35,654 nt of DNA from Desulfobacteraceae bacterium (GCA_021372055.1 JAJFVB010000242.1:1-35654), one strand, 5' to 3'; shown: positions 18,976 through 27,528, counted from the stretch's first letter. Translations and numbers: made by a program. The notes: generated by a model not told the origin, from the letters alone.

Positions 18976-19188
18976 CTCCCCCTTTTCGCTCTCGTTCCGA
19001 AAACGCCGGACCGTGCGAAGCTGCCGGCTCTTCCGACAAGCGACCGTTCCGGGATGACCCCGTAGTGGAATCGCGAAAAGGGTTAGATAAGCGGATTACC
19101 AAATTGTAGCATTGCGGGGAAAAATCTCGATCGCCAGTTGGAGCGCCCGGCCTGACGCGCGTGCGCGTAAGGCGTTGAAGTGGAAGGC

Positions 19189-19216
19189 GGCCGGGCATGA
19201 TGCGCAATGCCCGGCC
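19189..19216 (-). terminator. Hairpin after the short-chain dehydrogenase gene
   Basis: A 10-base-pair perfect stem, GGCCGGGCAT with ATGCCCGGCC, has an 8-base loop. It begins 7 bases beyond the dehydrogenase stop on the minus strand. The T content after it is low. Confidence 0.65.
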
Positions 19217-19223
19217 CGGATGA

Positions 19224-19940
19224 TCAAAGCCTGTTGTAGAGAGCCTCCGGCATTACCTTCAGGGCCCACGCGACGAGGCGCCACCGTTTCGTAACATAGG
19301 CGTGGGTTTTCTCCTTCCTGATCGCATCCCAGATCTGCATGGCGACCTTGTCCGGCGGCTGCACCCAAAAGAGCCCCTCGCCTTTCGCCATGGCCGTGTC
19401 CACCAGTCCCGGTTGGATATCCGTCACGATAACGGGGATGCGCAGCTTCGCGGCCTTTTGACGGAGTCCCTGCAGGTAAGAGGAAACGAAGGCTTTGGAG
19501 GCGTTGTAGGCCGGCCCTTCCGCGCTTCCACGGATCGCCGAGATGGAAGAGATGCCCACCAGGTGGCCCGAGCCTCTCTTCTGAAAATGGCGAAACGCCG
19601 CGCCCGCCATCGCCGCAAACCCGAGGACATTGACCTCGGCGGTCTCCTTTTCCATCTCCCAGTCGAGTTCCGGGTTGATAAATCCCGTACCGGAGCTGAT
19701 TATAAGGAGATCCGCTCCGTTCATTTCCTCCAGAAGGCCCTCGAGCGCCTCGATTGCCTCCTGCTGTTTTTTCAGATCGATTTCGCGCAGAGTTGCGCCG
19801 CCCGGAAGTTCGGCGGCAAGAGATTCGAGAAGGTGCATCCTGCGGGCAGCAAGTCCCAGGCAATAGCCCTCTTTGGAAAGCACCCGCGCAAGCGCCCTGC
19901 CGATTCCGGAACTTGCACCGATAATGACGGCCTTCTTCAT
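19224..19940 (-). CDS. Short-chain dehydrogenase/reductase (SDR)
   Basis: This 238-residue Rossmann-fold oxidoreductase has the SDR cofactor motif GASSGIGRA near residue 8 and a basic pair (AARR) after the second strand, suggesting NADP(H) preference. The structural LLIISSGTG replaces the usual NNAG. The catalytic serine is in VGISSISAIRG and the catalytic YNASK motif is present, followed by the PGLVDTAM block. All catalytic residues are present. The substrate cannot be read. The ATG at 19940 has AAGGGA somewhat far upstream, but a longer start would add residues that do not resemble the family. It follows the kinase-like/cNMP gene by about 125 bases on the same strand and may be transcribed with it. 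Confidence 0.93.
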   Translation of the reverse strand: MKKAVIIGASSGIGRALARVLSKEGYCLGLAARRMHLLESLAAELPGGATLREIDLKKQQEAIEALEGLLEEMNGADLLIISSGTGFINPELDWEMEKETAEVNVLGFAAMAGAAFRHFQKRGSGHLVGISSISAIRGSAEGPAYNASKAFVSSYLQGLRQKAAKLRIPVIVTDIQPGLVDTAMAKGEGLFWVQPPDKVAMQIWDAIRKEKTHAYVTKRWRLVAWALKVMPEALYNRL

Positions 19941-20065
19941 GATTTCAGATCCCTTCCCATTGCGGAAAATCGCGATTGGACCATTTCGAACACCCCGGCC
20001 CACGCCGTGTGTCGGCGACTATTTACACGGATCGGGGCGCTGCCGCAACAGAAAGCGCTCTTTTC

Positions 20066-21310
20066 CTAATGCTGCTCCTTCGCTTTTGCGGCACAGTTCC
20101 CGGAAGGGACTTCTCCGCGGTTATCGAGCAGCTTCTGATGCGCCTGGTCGAGCCTGTAGAGCCGTTCGGCGAGTATCACCGAAATATTTCTGAGCAGTTT
20201 GTAGGGCGCAAGGCGGTTTTGATCGAGAAGATTTTTAAAACCCTCGGCCGGAATTTCGATAAGCTTGCAGTGGCTTGCCGCAGTAGCGGTCATCGAGCGC
20301 GGCACCTCCAGCAAGAATCCCATTTCACCCAGGCTGGAACCGCTTTTCAGCCGGATGTCCCAGGAAGCTTCAGTCTGGTTTTTCTTATGCAGGATCACCT
20401 CACCTTCCAGAATGAGGTAAAAACTGTCCCCTATGGTGCCCTCTTTGAGGATAACCTGTCCGACGTCGAAATCCTGTGTGGTGGAAATGCCCATGAGCGT
20501 CTGTACCTCTTCGTCGCTCATATCCCGCAAGATCTCGAACTCCCTGGCCTCGTCGTATTCCTCCCGCGAGACCTGCCTGGGAAGTATCCATTGGAGATAG
20601 CCCGTGCGCTTGTACTTGCTTATGCGGTTGGGCAGCATCTCATTCCAGTACTTGTCGAAGTTGAAGCCGTCGTAGCGCTTGTTCGGGCTCGGACCGGGGT
20701 CTATCAGGACAAATTCGATCGGGAGCCGGAGCCGGTCGCCGTCGGTGAGCAGGTAGATGTTATTGGGGCTGATGCTGACCTTGCACTCAGGCCTCCTGTG
20801 GAAAAGGTCCAGCATCCGGGAGAGGTAGCCTTCGAGCTCGCGCAGAATAATGCTCTGAGTTCTGACCGGGAACGTCTCGAACCTCATGTAGATGCTCGTA
20901 ACCGATTCCCCTTCCACGAACTCCTTGATCGCAAAACGTCCATGAGCGTCCAGGAAGTGCATTCTGGGCACCCGGATGTTTTCCGCGAGGAAATCGTTCG
21001 TGGTCTTTTCCTCCTGGATGAGGCACTTCCGGCAGGCGGGGAAGCGCTTGGCAACTTTCACGCACAGCATTTCCGGTCGTTCCGGCAAGACGAGGGAAAG
21101 CGAATTGAGCGGGTAGACCAGGGAGTTGTCCCCCTCGCCCAGCGGTGGAAGGCCCAGCGTCATGCCGACCGTGCCGAAATCGGCCCGGACCTCCCGCGCT
21201 CCCGCGGCGATTGCGCTCTCGAGTCCGCTGAAAAAAGCGCAGCTTTCCAACTCCGCCGCATCTTCGGTTTGCACACCCGTTTTTGTTTTCTCCATCGGAT
21301 CATCCCGCAT
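20066..21310 (-). CDS. Kinase-fold (probable pseudokinase) protein fused to a cyclic-nucleotide-binding domain
   Basis: This is a cytoplasmic protein of 414 residues. The C-terminal part (about 275-395) is a cNMP/CRP-type domain: FDVGQVILKEGTIGDSFYLI, LEGEVILH, and an intact phosphate-binding cassette with GE at 328-329 and R338 in EVPRSMTATA. The N-terminal part (about 55-215) looks like a kinase fold: glycine loop GEGDNS at 58-63, a VAIK-like K85 (CVKVAK), hinge-like FAIKEFVEGES, a catalytic-loop equivalent at 177-185 (KVSISPNNI), and a DFG-like VLIDPGP with D204. The catalytic aspartate is replaced by S179, so it is probably inactive. The start overlaps the end of the MFS gene by 11 bases; an ATG at 21295 is also possible. 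The cNMP domain is well supported; the kinase fold is my inference. Confidence 0.8.
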   Translation of the reverse strand: MRDDPMEKTKTGVQTEDAAELESCAFFSGLESAIAAGAREVRADFGTVGMTLGLPPLGEGDNSLVYPLNSLSLVLPERPEMLCVKVAKRFPACRKCLIQEEKTTNDFLAENIRVPRMHFLDAHGRFAIKEFVEGESVTSIYMRFETFPVRTQSIILRELEGYLSRMLDLFHRRPECKVSISPNNIYLLTDGDRLRLPIEFVLIDPGPSPNKRYDGFNFDKYWNEMLPNRISKYKRTGYLQWILPRQVSREEYDEAREFEILRDMSDEEVQTLMGISTTQDFDVGQVILKEGTIGDSFYLILEGEVILHKKNQTEASWDIRLKSGSSLGEMGFLLEVPRSMTATAASHCKLIEIPAEGFKNLLDQNRLAPYKLLRNISVILAERLYRLDQAHQKLLDNRGEVPSGNCAAKAKEQH

Positions 21311-22541
21311 TCTTGGAGTCCAACTCAGCCGACGCCGTCCTTTCGCAGGTCAGGCCCGCGAAAGCCAGCATCGCCCCCAGGAGGGGGAAAATACCCAGCC
21401 ACAGGAAAAGGGTACGCGCAGGAATCTGGAGCGAAATGATGCAAAAGTAGCAGCACCCGATTGCCGCCAGACCCGCGAGCCTGCTCCCGAAGCTCGTGGT
21501 CGACTTGGTCCGGGCCTGAATGTGCGCCTCCGAGTAACGGTTGATGCACGAATCGATGGCGACCGCCTCCGAGGCCTGGCCCACTCCCACCAGTGCCCCC
21601 ACCAGGCAGGCAACAACAACGGTGGAGGCCAGGTTGAAACAAAAAAATGAAATCCCTATCAGGGACATCGACAGACCCATTATGAGAAAGCTGGACCGGT
21701 AGGCGAAAAAGAAAGGAATAACGAGAGCGGTGACAAAGACCTTCCCCAGGGACTGCGCCGATTCGAAATACCCGTAGGCCGAGAGCCCCTTCGCGATTTC
21801 GGACAGGTACACGACGGAGAGCACCGTAAAAGCGCCCCGGCCCACCGCAACGGCAGACCGGGCGAGGAGCAGCAACCGCAGGAAGGGGTTTGCCCAGGTG
21901 TAGCGGAGGCCCTCCTTCTGGCTTGCCCAGTATGACTTCTTGCGCACCTTCACATAATCGATCACCTTTTCTCCGGGTAACCGGAGCCGCCGGATCAGCA
22001 AAAACGAGACAAAGAAGAAAGCGGGAGCGAGGAAGGAGGCCGTCCGGAGACCGAGGTACGCGCCGGCGAAGCTCGCCAGGGCAAACCCGGCGATATTGCT
22101 GGAATGATTGACCGCATCCACCTCGGAGAGAACCTTCGTGCCCTCCCGCACGGGAAAGCTGACCTTGACGACCTTATCCACCGCCGGTTTGAAAAAGATG
22201 AAAACGAAATCCCCAAGGAAGGACAGAACGAGAATGACGGCGTAGGGGTAGCCGAGCAGAACCGAGGCGACAAGAAACAGGGCCAGGATCGCGCGGGTCA
22301 GATCGGATGCCATGAGAGAAGAGCGTATGTGGATCCGGTCGATCACGGGGCCCGAAATCGCGTTGATTATGATTTCGCAGACATAGCGAAAGACGAGCAC
22401 CAGGCCTGCAAGCATGGGATCTTTCGTCTTTTCCGCGACCAGCAGGACGGAAAGAATGCGCAGGAAGCCATCCCCCATCCGAGTGGCGAAGCGACTGGCA
22501 AGCAGCAGGAAAAAGTCTTTTCTCACTTCTTTTGCAGGCAT
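21300..22541 (-). CDS. Major facilitator superfamily transporter
   Basis: This is an inner-membrane protein of about 413 residues with about 12 hydrophobic helices in two halves. The N-terminal half carries RMGDGFLRILSVLLVAEK and the DRIHIRSSLMASDLTRA loop, a variant of the MFS loop 2-3 signature. The halves are joined by a basic loop (KVIDYVKVRKKSYWASQKEG). It resembles MFS_1/MFS_3-type efflux proteins; the substrate is unknown. I chose the ATG at 22541, with GGTGAG just upstream, because the 56 residues before it are cysteine- and proline-rich and unlike a transporter. Its stop overlaps the start of the kinase-like/cNMP gene, so the two are translationally linked and the sensor may regulate or report on this transport step (inference). 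Confidence 0.88.
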   Translation of the reverse strand: MPAKEVRKDFFLLLASRFATRMGDGFLRILSVLLVAEKTKDPMLAGLVLVFRYVCEIIINAISGPVIDRIHIRSSLMASDLTRAILALFLVASVLLGYPYAVILVLSFLGDFVFIFFKPAVDKVVKVSFPVREGTKVLSEVDAVNHSSNIAGFALASFAGAYLGLRTASFLAPAFFFVSFLLIRRLRLPGEKVIDYVKVRKKSYWASQKEGLRYTWANPFLRLLLLARSAVAVGRGAFTVLSVVYLSEIAKGLSAYGYFESAQSLGKVFVTALVIPFFFAYRSSFLIMGLSMSLIGISFFCFNLASTVVVACLVGALVGVGQASEAVAIDSCINRYSEAHIQARTKSTTSFGSRLAGLAAIGCCYFCIISLQIPARTLFLWLGIFPLLGAMLAFAGLTCERTASAELDSKNAG

Positions 22542-22899
22542 TCGCTCACCGCGACTTCCCGGGAGGAGAAAAACCGCCCCCGAATCCTTGGAACAGGAAT
22601 GGACCGGTATTCGGGTTTTGCCGCCAAACCCGCAGCAGTATGGCTCGGAGAATGGACGCGGTGCGCAAGGGACCGCATCCGTTACGCTATGACAGCATAC
22701 TGCAGGCAAGCAGCAAAAGGCTGCGGCAGAAATCCCGAGGGGGCGCGGGGGAAATCATTTCCCCCGCTCTTTTCCATTAGTTTTATCTTGAACGCAATTT
22801 CGTATCAGGCTCCCCCTACCGGCTTTTTGCGCAGGGCAGGAAACCACCGGCGCCCCTCCGTGGCCGGAAAAACGCCCGCTTCCTTTCAGGCCGGCATGT
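22542..22899. other. Intergenic region between the MFS gene and the hemerythrin-fusion gene
   Basis: In this 358-base stretch the only clear structure is the palindrome at 22745-22767. Both flanking genes are on the minus strand, so it holds the 3' end of one transcript and the promoter of the next. I found no convincing promoter boxes, and open frames here lack ribosome sites or recognisable features. Confidence 0.5.
22745..22767. terminator. Hairpin downstream of the hemerythrin-fusion gene
   Basis: A 10-base-pair perfect stem (GCGGGGGAAA with TTTCCCCCGC) has a TCA loop. It lies 132 bases beyond the minus-strand stop at 22900. On the plus strand a short TCTTTTCC tract follows it. It is almost identical to the hairpins at 5219-5242 and 8600-8620. 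Confidence 0.6.
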
Positions 22900-25509
22900 C
22901 TAGGGTAAACCGTCTCCCTTGTCGTCCAGAAACGGAACGTAATTGCGATCCGTTGTCAAAATGTGGTTTATCACCCAGTCTTTGATGAAGCTCACAAATT
23001 CGCCGCCATGAATATTGATTTCTCCCGCTGCAACTTTCTCCTGCATGGCCGCTATTTCATTCATGAGTTGTTCATGCTTCTTTTTGTGCCTGTCATATCC
23101 CGGGTACCCATGCTTGAGCATCAGGACTTCTTCGTCGTTGAAATGATTCCGGGCGAAACCGATCAGGGAATTTATCATGGTTTGAATGGAATCGCGGTCT
23201 TTCTTGATGAATATGGCATCGTAGAGATCGTTGATCCTTGAGAGCAGTTCCTTATGCTCTTGGTCCATATCCCCGATGCACGTCCCGTATTCATCATGCC
23301 ATTGGAACATCGGCCTGCTTATGAGGGAGGGGTTGAAAATTCTCTCCATCCGCCTGTGGTAGATTTCAAGGAGCTTCCACCGGATGACCGGCATGTTGAT
23401 AAGCTGGTCGCACGGGATCGTGTACATGAGCGCGCCGTCGGAGACCTTGGCCTCGAAGACGCAGGGCGCGCCGAAAAGTACGCCGCCCTCTCCCCAGAAA
23501 TCACCCGGCCGCAGGGTCTCCAGCAGATCGTTTTCGAGATACAGAAGGACCCTGCCTTCCCTCACGACGCAAAGATCCCGCGACTCCTGCGGCGGTGCGC
23601 AGGTGCACTCCTGAAGAATGCGCGCGATGTGGTTCTGCACGGGGTAGGACACGGCATCCCCGAAGAGCCAGCTCTCCTGGAGGAATTTGCGCTTCTCCTG
23701 GAGATTCAGGATCTCGTGATGCAGGTCGTTTTTCCTTATAAAATAGAGGTATAGCTGGAAAGGCAATTTGAGGGCGGTGACGAAATTGGCCGCCGTAAAG
23801 GTCTCGGCCGAGGGATTGCCGCTGAGAGCCGATATCTCGCCGACCAGGGCGCCGGCAGCCAGAAAATTGTGGATGCCGGACCTTGTGTTGATCATCTCCA
23901 CGTGCCCGGAGAGAATCAGGAAGATGGACGCGCTCACGACCCCGGCTTTCAGGAGAATGGTCCCGGGATTGAAAACCGTGAAAGGGCAGTTGAGGAGAAT
24001 TTCCAACTGGTCCCGGGGGGCCTTGGGGAAGTAGGAGCCGAGAATTTCCAGCGTGCAGTCCCGGAGATAGTCGGTCCGGCTCCTGATCAGGACATCCACC
24101 ATGCCGAACTGCGCCCCGGAGCCGATTTCCTTTTGCCTTGCGGTAAGCTCCTGCGAGGTGTGCGAAAGGATGATCTTGCCCGAACCGTCCCTTTTGAAAT
24201 CCTCCGCATTGCCGTGGATCATGCCCCCGCCGACGTCGATCTTTTTGAGATCGGCCCTGTGGAGGTAACGGGAAACCGTAGTCTCATAGAGTTCCTCGGA
24301 GATGCCGGGCTCGGATTCCGTGGCGATCATGCCCTTGAGAGTATCGAAGCTGATCGTGTCGGCAAAATGGGCATACGTCTTGAAGCCGTCCGCCGACATC
24401 GCCCTGAACAGGAAAACGTCGGTTTCGACGGGGTGGGGAGAATACATCGGCATGACTTCGAAGCCGTCAATGTCGTTCCAGGTCTCCTCATTCAGCTCAA
24501 CGACGCGAAAGTAGTTATAAAAATCATCCTCTTCACTCGACGTGAGGGCGGCAAGCTTTTTCTTTACCGATGCGATGACCATGGGGGAGGCGAAGTACTT
24601 TATCTGCCGGTCGGATTGCATCAGCGCGGGCAGACCGCAAAAGTGATCGTCATGGGAATGGGTGTGGAAGATTCCTTCAATTTCGTTGACGCCGATACTC
24701 AGGGCCCTGAGCGAATGGAGGATATTGGGGCCCGCGTCGATCAGGTAGTTTCTGCCCTGGAACATGAGTATGCCGGACATGGCGGGACGGTTTTCATCCC
24801 ATCCGTCGCCGTCTCCCGAATGGATGACTCCGAAGTACTCGCGCCTGATATTATGGAATCCAAGCGAATAGGGCGGCTGGTAAGATTCCCGCGGTCCCAG
24901 GTTGAGGTCCACCGTGACGGAACGGTCCTCGTGGCTGATCTCGAATATATTCAGCCTCAGCCGCTGGATGAAAACGCCGCTGCGGATTTCGACGGCCGAA
25001 TCCTCCACCGCAAGCTCATCCAGAAACTGCTCGCTTTCGTAGATCTTCCCGAATGCAAACCTGAGCTTCATCTGCATGATCTGCGGAATCATTGCCCGGT
25101 TCACGCCGGCATGCATCAGCTCCTGTTCCGTAACCAAGCCGTAGTTGCCCCTGTAGATGTATTTCTTCTGGGAGTTTATCTGCTGCCTGGACCCGATCAG
25201 AAGCGGTTTTCGTCCGTTGTTGTTCGGATGGTTGGGAATCAGCATGCCCTGCTTGTAGAGCATCTGCAGAACCGGAAATTCGGAAAGATTCGAAAAGGCC
25301 CCGTTCTGTATCAGGATATCGGATAAAAGGATCGCGGTGGGGCCGGTTTCAAAGGCCGTCCCCTGCTCCACCTTCTTTTGTATGAAGCCTTTTCTGGACA
25401 GGTGCTTCAGACTGTCTGCAGGGGCACCGCAAAGGATATACAGTTCGGCTTCGGGAACCTCTACCCAGAAAACACCGGTTGAAACCTGCACTTTCCTGAG
25501 TCCACTCAT
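22900..25509 (-). CDS. Metallo-beta-lactamase fold / two cNMP-binding-like domains / bacteriohemerythrin fusion
   Basis: This 869-residue soluble protein has four recognisable parts. Residues 1 to about 215 are unassigned. A metallo-beta-lactamase domain spans about 230-480, with HTHSHDDH at 282-289 giving the HxHxDH metal motif, then later HFADT and ILSHTS histidines. Two cNMP/CRP-like beta-barrels follow near 500-600 and 645-720, each with a GE motif but without the arginine that normally holds the cyclic phosphate (GNPSAET and GAPCVFEA). From about 735 the rest is a hemerythrin with all usual di-iron ligands: WHDEY, DQEHKELL, NHFNDEE, HKKKH and HILTTD. Hemerythrins bind O2 through two irons. 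The ATG at 25509 has AAGGTAGGG upstream. The MBL part may be a phosphodiesterase or other hydrolase controlled by ligand and oxygen (inference). Confidence 0.9.
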   Translation of the reverse strand: MSGLRKVQVSTGVFWVEVPEAELYILCGAPADSLKHLSRKGFIQKKVEQGTAFETGPTAILLSDILIQNGAFSNLSEFPVLQMLYKQGMLIPNHPNNNGRKPLLIGSRQQINSQKKYIYRGNYGLVTEQELMHAGVNRAMIPQIMQMKLRFAFGKIYESEQFLDELAVEDSAVEIRSGVFIQRLRLNIFEISHEDRSVTVDLNLGPRESYQPPYSLGFHNIRREYFGVIHSGDGDGWDENRPAMSGILMFQGRNYLIDAGPNILHSLRALSIGVNEIEGIFHTHSHDDHFCGLPALMQSDRQIKYFASPMVIASVKKKLAALTSSEEDDFYNYFRVVELNEETWNDIDGFEVMPMYSPHPVETDVFLFRAMSADGFKTYAHFADTISFDTLKGMIATESEPGISEELYETTVSRYLHRADLKKIDVGGGMIHGNAEDFKRDGSGKIILSHTSQELTARQKEIGSGAQFGMVDVLIRSRTDYLRDCTLEILGSYFPKAPRDQLEILLNCPFTVFNPGTILLKAGVVSASIFLILSGHVEMINTRSGIHNFLAAGALVGEISALSGNPSAETFTAANFVTALKLPFQLYLYFIRKNDLHHEILNLQEKRKFLQESWLFGDAVSYPVQNHIARILQECTCAPPQESRDLCVVREGRVLLYLENDLLETLRPGDFWGEGGVLFGAPCVFEAKVSDGALMYTIPCDQLINMPVIRWKLLEIYHRRMERIFNPSLISRPMFQWHDEYGTCIGDMDQEHKELLSRINDLYDAIFIKKDRDSIQTMINSLIGFARNHFNDEEVLMLKHGYPGYDRHKKKHEQLMNEIAAMQEKVAAGEINIHGGEFVSFIKDWVINHILTTDRNYVPFLDDKGDGLP

Positions 25510-25905
25510 AGGCCCTACCTTGCCATTAAGGAAACGGTCGTGTCAGGCGGCAATATCGCCAATCCGCAAAGAAACACAACCGGAAACATATCCGGCTCAA
25601 ATCAGTAAAATAAGACCGTGCTCCTGTCCCGATACATGCTTTCCCTGAGGAATAGCAAATAGCATAACCTTCTCGCTTGACTAAGTATTTTTTCGGCAAA
25701 AGAGCATCTTATTTCTTATATTCATCTTAGCCTGACGCTCCGAGCTCATATGGATACAAAAGGGCTCAAAATCGGAAGAGGGACGGGCTGTGAAGTAATG
25801 CGGCACTCACCACGCCCGTTTTCATTTATTATCGTTTATTCCGCTACCAAGTTGGGCAGGAGATTGGTAGAGTATCGATCAAGGCCATGGAGGCCGCCAA
25901 CGGAC
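25510..25905. other. Divergent intergenic region between the hemerythrin-fusion gene and the FHA-GAF kinase
   Basis: This AT-richer stretch of about 396 bases must carry promoters in both directions. A TTGACT box at 25676 on the plus strand has no good -10 at standard spacing. A short inverted repeat (CCGGA and TCCGG, 25580-25595) lies 70-85 bases upstream of the minus-strand gene. The frame of the plus-strand kinase is open back to an ATG at 25750, but the extra 52 residues do not look like a folded domain. Confidence 0.5.
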
Positions 25906-27486
25906 ATGCCACCCCGGATGAAGGATGGAGCCGTGATCAATTCCATTATCCTCCAGGACGAAAACGGCGGAAGGACGCACCGGGTTCTTCTGCCCTGTAT
26001 CATAGGAAGGGGCGATGACGCCCAGCTGCATTTCGCCGACGACACCATTTCGCACCGTCACGCCCTGATATCCGCCCAGGGCGACGAGATCTTTATCCAG
26101 GACCTTGGAAGCCGAAACGGCCTGGTCGTCAACGGAGAGCGGATTTCGGAAAAATCGCTCCTCGCCCCGGGTGATTCCATTCAACTTGGCCGCGTTTTCC
26201 TGAGATATCTCAAGGATGAGCCGGAAATATCCGGCGGTACTGTCATCCTGCATGCATCCGATGCCACGACCGAACTTGAACTCGACCGCCAGCGGCTGAG
26301 GTGGATTCATGAAATGACCCTGGAGCTTTCCGAAAACATGGCTTCGAAGCTCCTGGGCGACCGCATTACCTCGAGGCTGCGGCAGGTCTTCAAGTTCGAC
26401 CAGTTCTACATGGGGCTGTTCCAGGAAGACGGTTCTCTCAGGGCGCCGCTTCGCGATACCGAACAGGAGGAAATCCCGATCAGCAGCACCATCGTAAACA
26501 GACTCCTGCAAAACGGGGAGTCTTTCATCCTCGCCGACGCGCTCGGCGCGGAAAACTCCGCCGGCGCGCAGTCCAGCATGGTTACCCTCCGGATACGGTC
26601 CGCCATGTGCGTCCCGCTGCTCTATCGCGGGAACATCTACGGGCTGATCTACATGACGTGCGGCATCCCGGGCGTCTACAGCGAGGTCGACCTCGAGTTC
26701 CTGAAAACCATAGCTTCCATACTCGGACCAAAAATAGAAAACGCGCGCCTCTGGGCGGAAGTGCGGGAACTCTACGACAACACGGTCGAAACGCTGAAGA
26801 AAACCCAGTCGCGGCTAATGAGCATGGAACGCGCAAGGGCCTACGTCTGGCTGGCCCAGGCGATGGCCCATGAGATCAGGAATCCTCTCATGGTCATAGG
26901 GGGTATGGCTCGAAGGCTTGCCCACCAGGAACCGGAGGGGGTGTGCCAGACGAGTCTTTCGGCTGTTTTGAGCTCGGCGGAAAGGATCGAAGCCGTTCTG
27001 AAAGAGGTGGACAGCTTTGCCGGACTCCCGGTGCCCGCGGCAACGGCACTGCGAATCGACCATGTGATCGCAGAGGAGATTGAAGCAAACCGGGAGAACC
27101 TGGAGAGGCTGAAAATCAGGCCGGTCCTTTCGATTTCCACATCGAGGCTCGTAGCCCCGCTTGATGGAAGGCTCTTCGGCAAGGCGCTCGACCTCATATT
27201 CCGCGAAGTCGCCTCAAACGTCCCATCCGGGTCCGATCTTCCGGTCTCGGTGACCGACCACAAGAACAGCATCGAGATCTACATCGGTCCGGAGAGCGCC
27301 TCGCGCCCCGTTTTCGAAACGCTGGACGCCGATCACGGGGGCAAGCCGCCCACCCTGGGGCTTTTTCTGAACCTTGCCCACAAAATCATATCGGAACAGG
27401 GAGGCGAAATACTGCTCGATCCGAACGGGCATTCCCCGTTCCCGCTGCTGATCCGCATTCCGCTGATCTCCGAGCCGCAGCCCTAG
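25906..27486 (+). CDS. FHA-GAF histidine kinase-like protein with eroded ATPase domain
   Basis: This is a soluble protein of about 526 residues. The N-terminal FHA domain carries the conserved phosphothreonine-binding residues (CIIGRGDDAQLHF, ISHRHALIS, DLGSRNGLVVNG). A GAF domain follows, ending SAMCVPLLYRGNIYGLIYM. A HisKA-like helix has an intact phosphoacceptor box (MAHEIRNPLMVIGGM, H322). The ATPase region is degenerate: where the N box should be there is LDLIFREVASNV with no asparagine at the metal-binding position, no DxGxG box is visible, and only a TLGLFLNLAHKII remnant of the G2 box remains. It may therefore not phosphorylate itself. The start at 25906 has GGAGG upstream; ATGs at 25750 and 25918 are alternatives. 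It is convergent with the FHA-GAF cyclase and shares that protein's N-terminal layout. Confidence 0.82.
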   Translation: MPPRMKDGAVINSIILQDENGGRTHRVLLPCIIGRGDDAQLHFADDTISHRHALISAQGDEIFIQDLGSRNGLVVNGERISEKSLLAPGDSIQLGRVFLRYLKDEPEISGGTVILHASDATTELELDRQRLRWIHEMTLELSENMASKLLGDRITSRLRQVFKFDQFYMGLFQEDGSLRAPLRDTEQEEIPISSTIVNRLLQNGESFILADALGAENSAGAQSSMVTLRIRSAMCVPLLYRGNIYGLIYMTCGIPGVYSEVDLEFLKTIASILGPKIENARLWAEVRELYDNTVETLKKTQSRLMSMERARAYVWLAQAMAHEIRNPLMVIGGMARRLAHQEPEGVCQTSLSAVLSSAERIEAVLKEVDSFAGLPVPAATALRIDHVIAEEIEANRENLERLKIRPVLSISTSRLVAPLDGRLFGKALDLIFREVASNVPSGSDLPVSVTDHKNSIEIYIGPESASRPVFETLDADHGGKPPTLGLFLNLAHKIISEQGGEILLDPNGHSPFPLLIRIPLISEPQP

Positions 27487-27506
27487 CCCGCAGGACACGT
27501 CCTCGC

Positions 27507-27526
27507 GCGGTTTATCCCGCAACCGC
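27507..27526. terminator. Small hairpin between two convergent FHA genes
   Basis: A 6-base-pair stem (GCGGTT with AACCGC) has an 8-base loop and lies in the 42-base gap between convergent stops at 27486 and 27529. It is short and has no T tract, so this call rests mainly on position. Confidence 0.35.
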
Positions 27527-27528
27527 CT

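Noticed and set aside
18535..19065. Plus-strand open frame opposite the small unknown gene
   Set aside because: It lacks a ribosome site and has a disordered, Pro/Arg/His-rich product, while the minus frame has a strong ribosome site.
19976..21439. 487-codon plus-strand open frame
   Set aside because: It is antisense to the cNMP fusion gene, whose cassette motifs are clear.
23869..25326. 485-codon plus-strand open frame
   Set aside because: It is antisense to the MBL-hemerythrin fusion; no motif or ribosome site.
25676..25710. TTGACT as a promoter -35 for the FHA-GAF kinase
   Set aside because: No acceptable -10 box appears 16-18 bases downstream.
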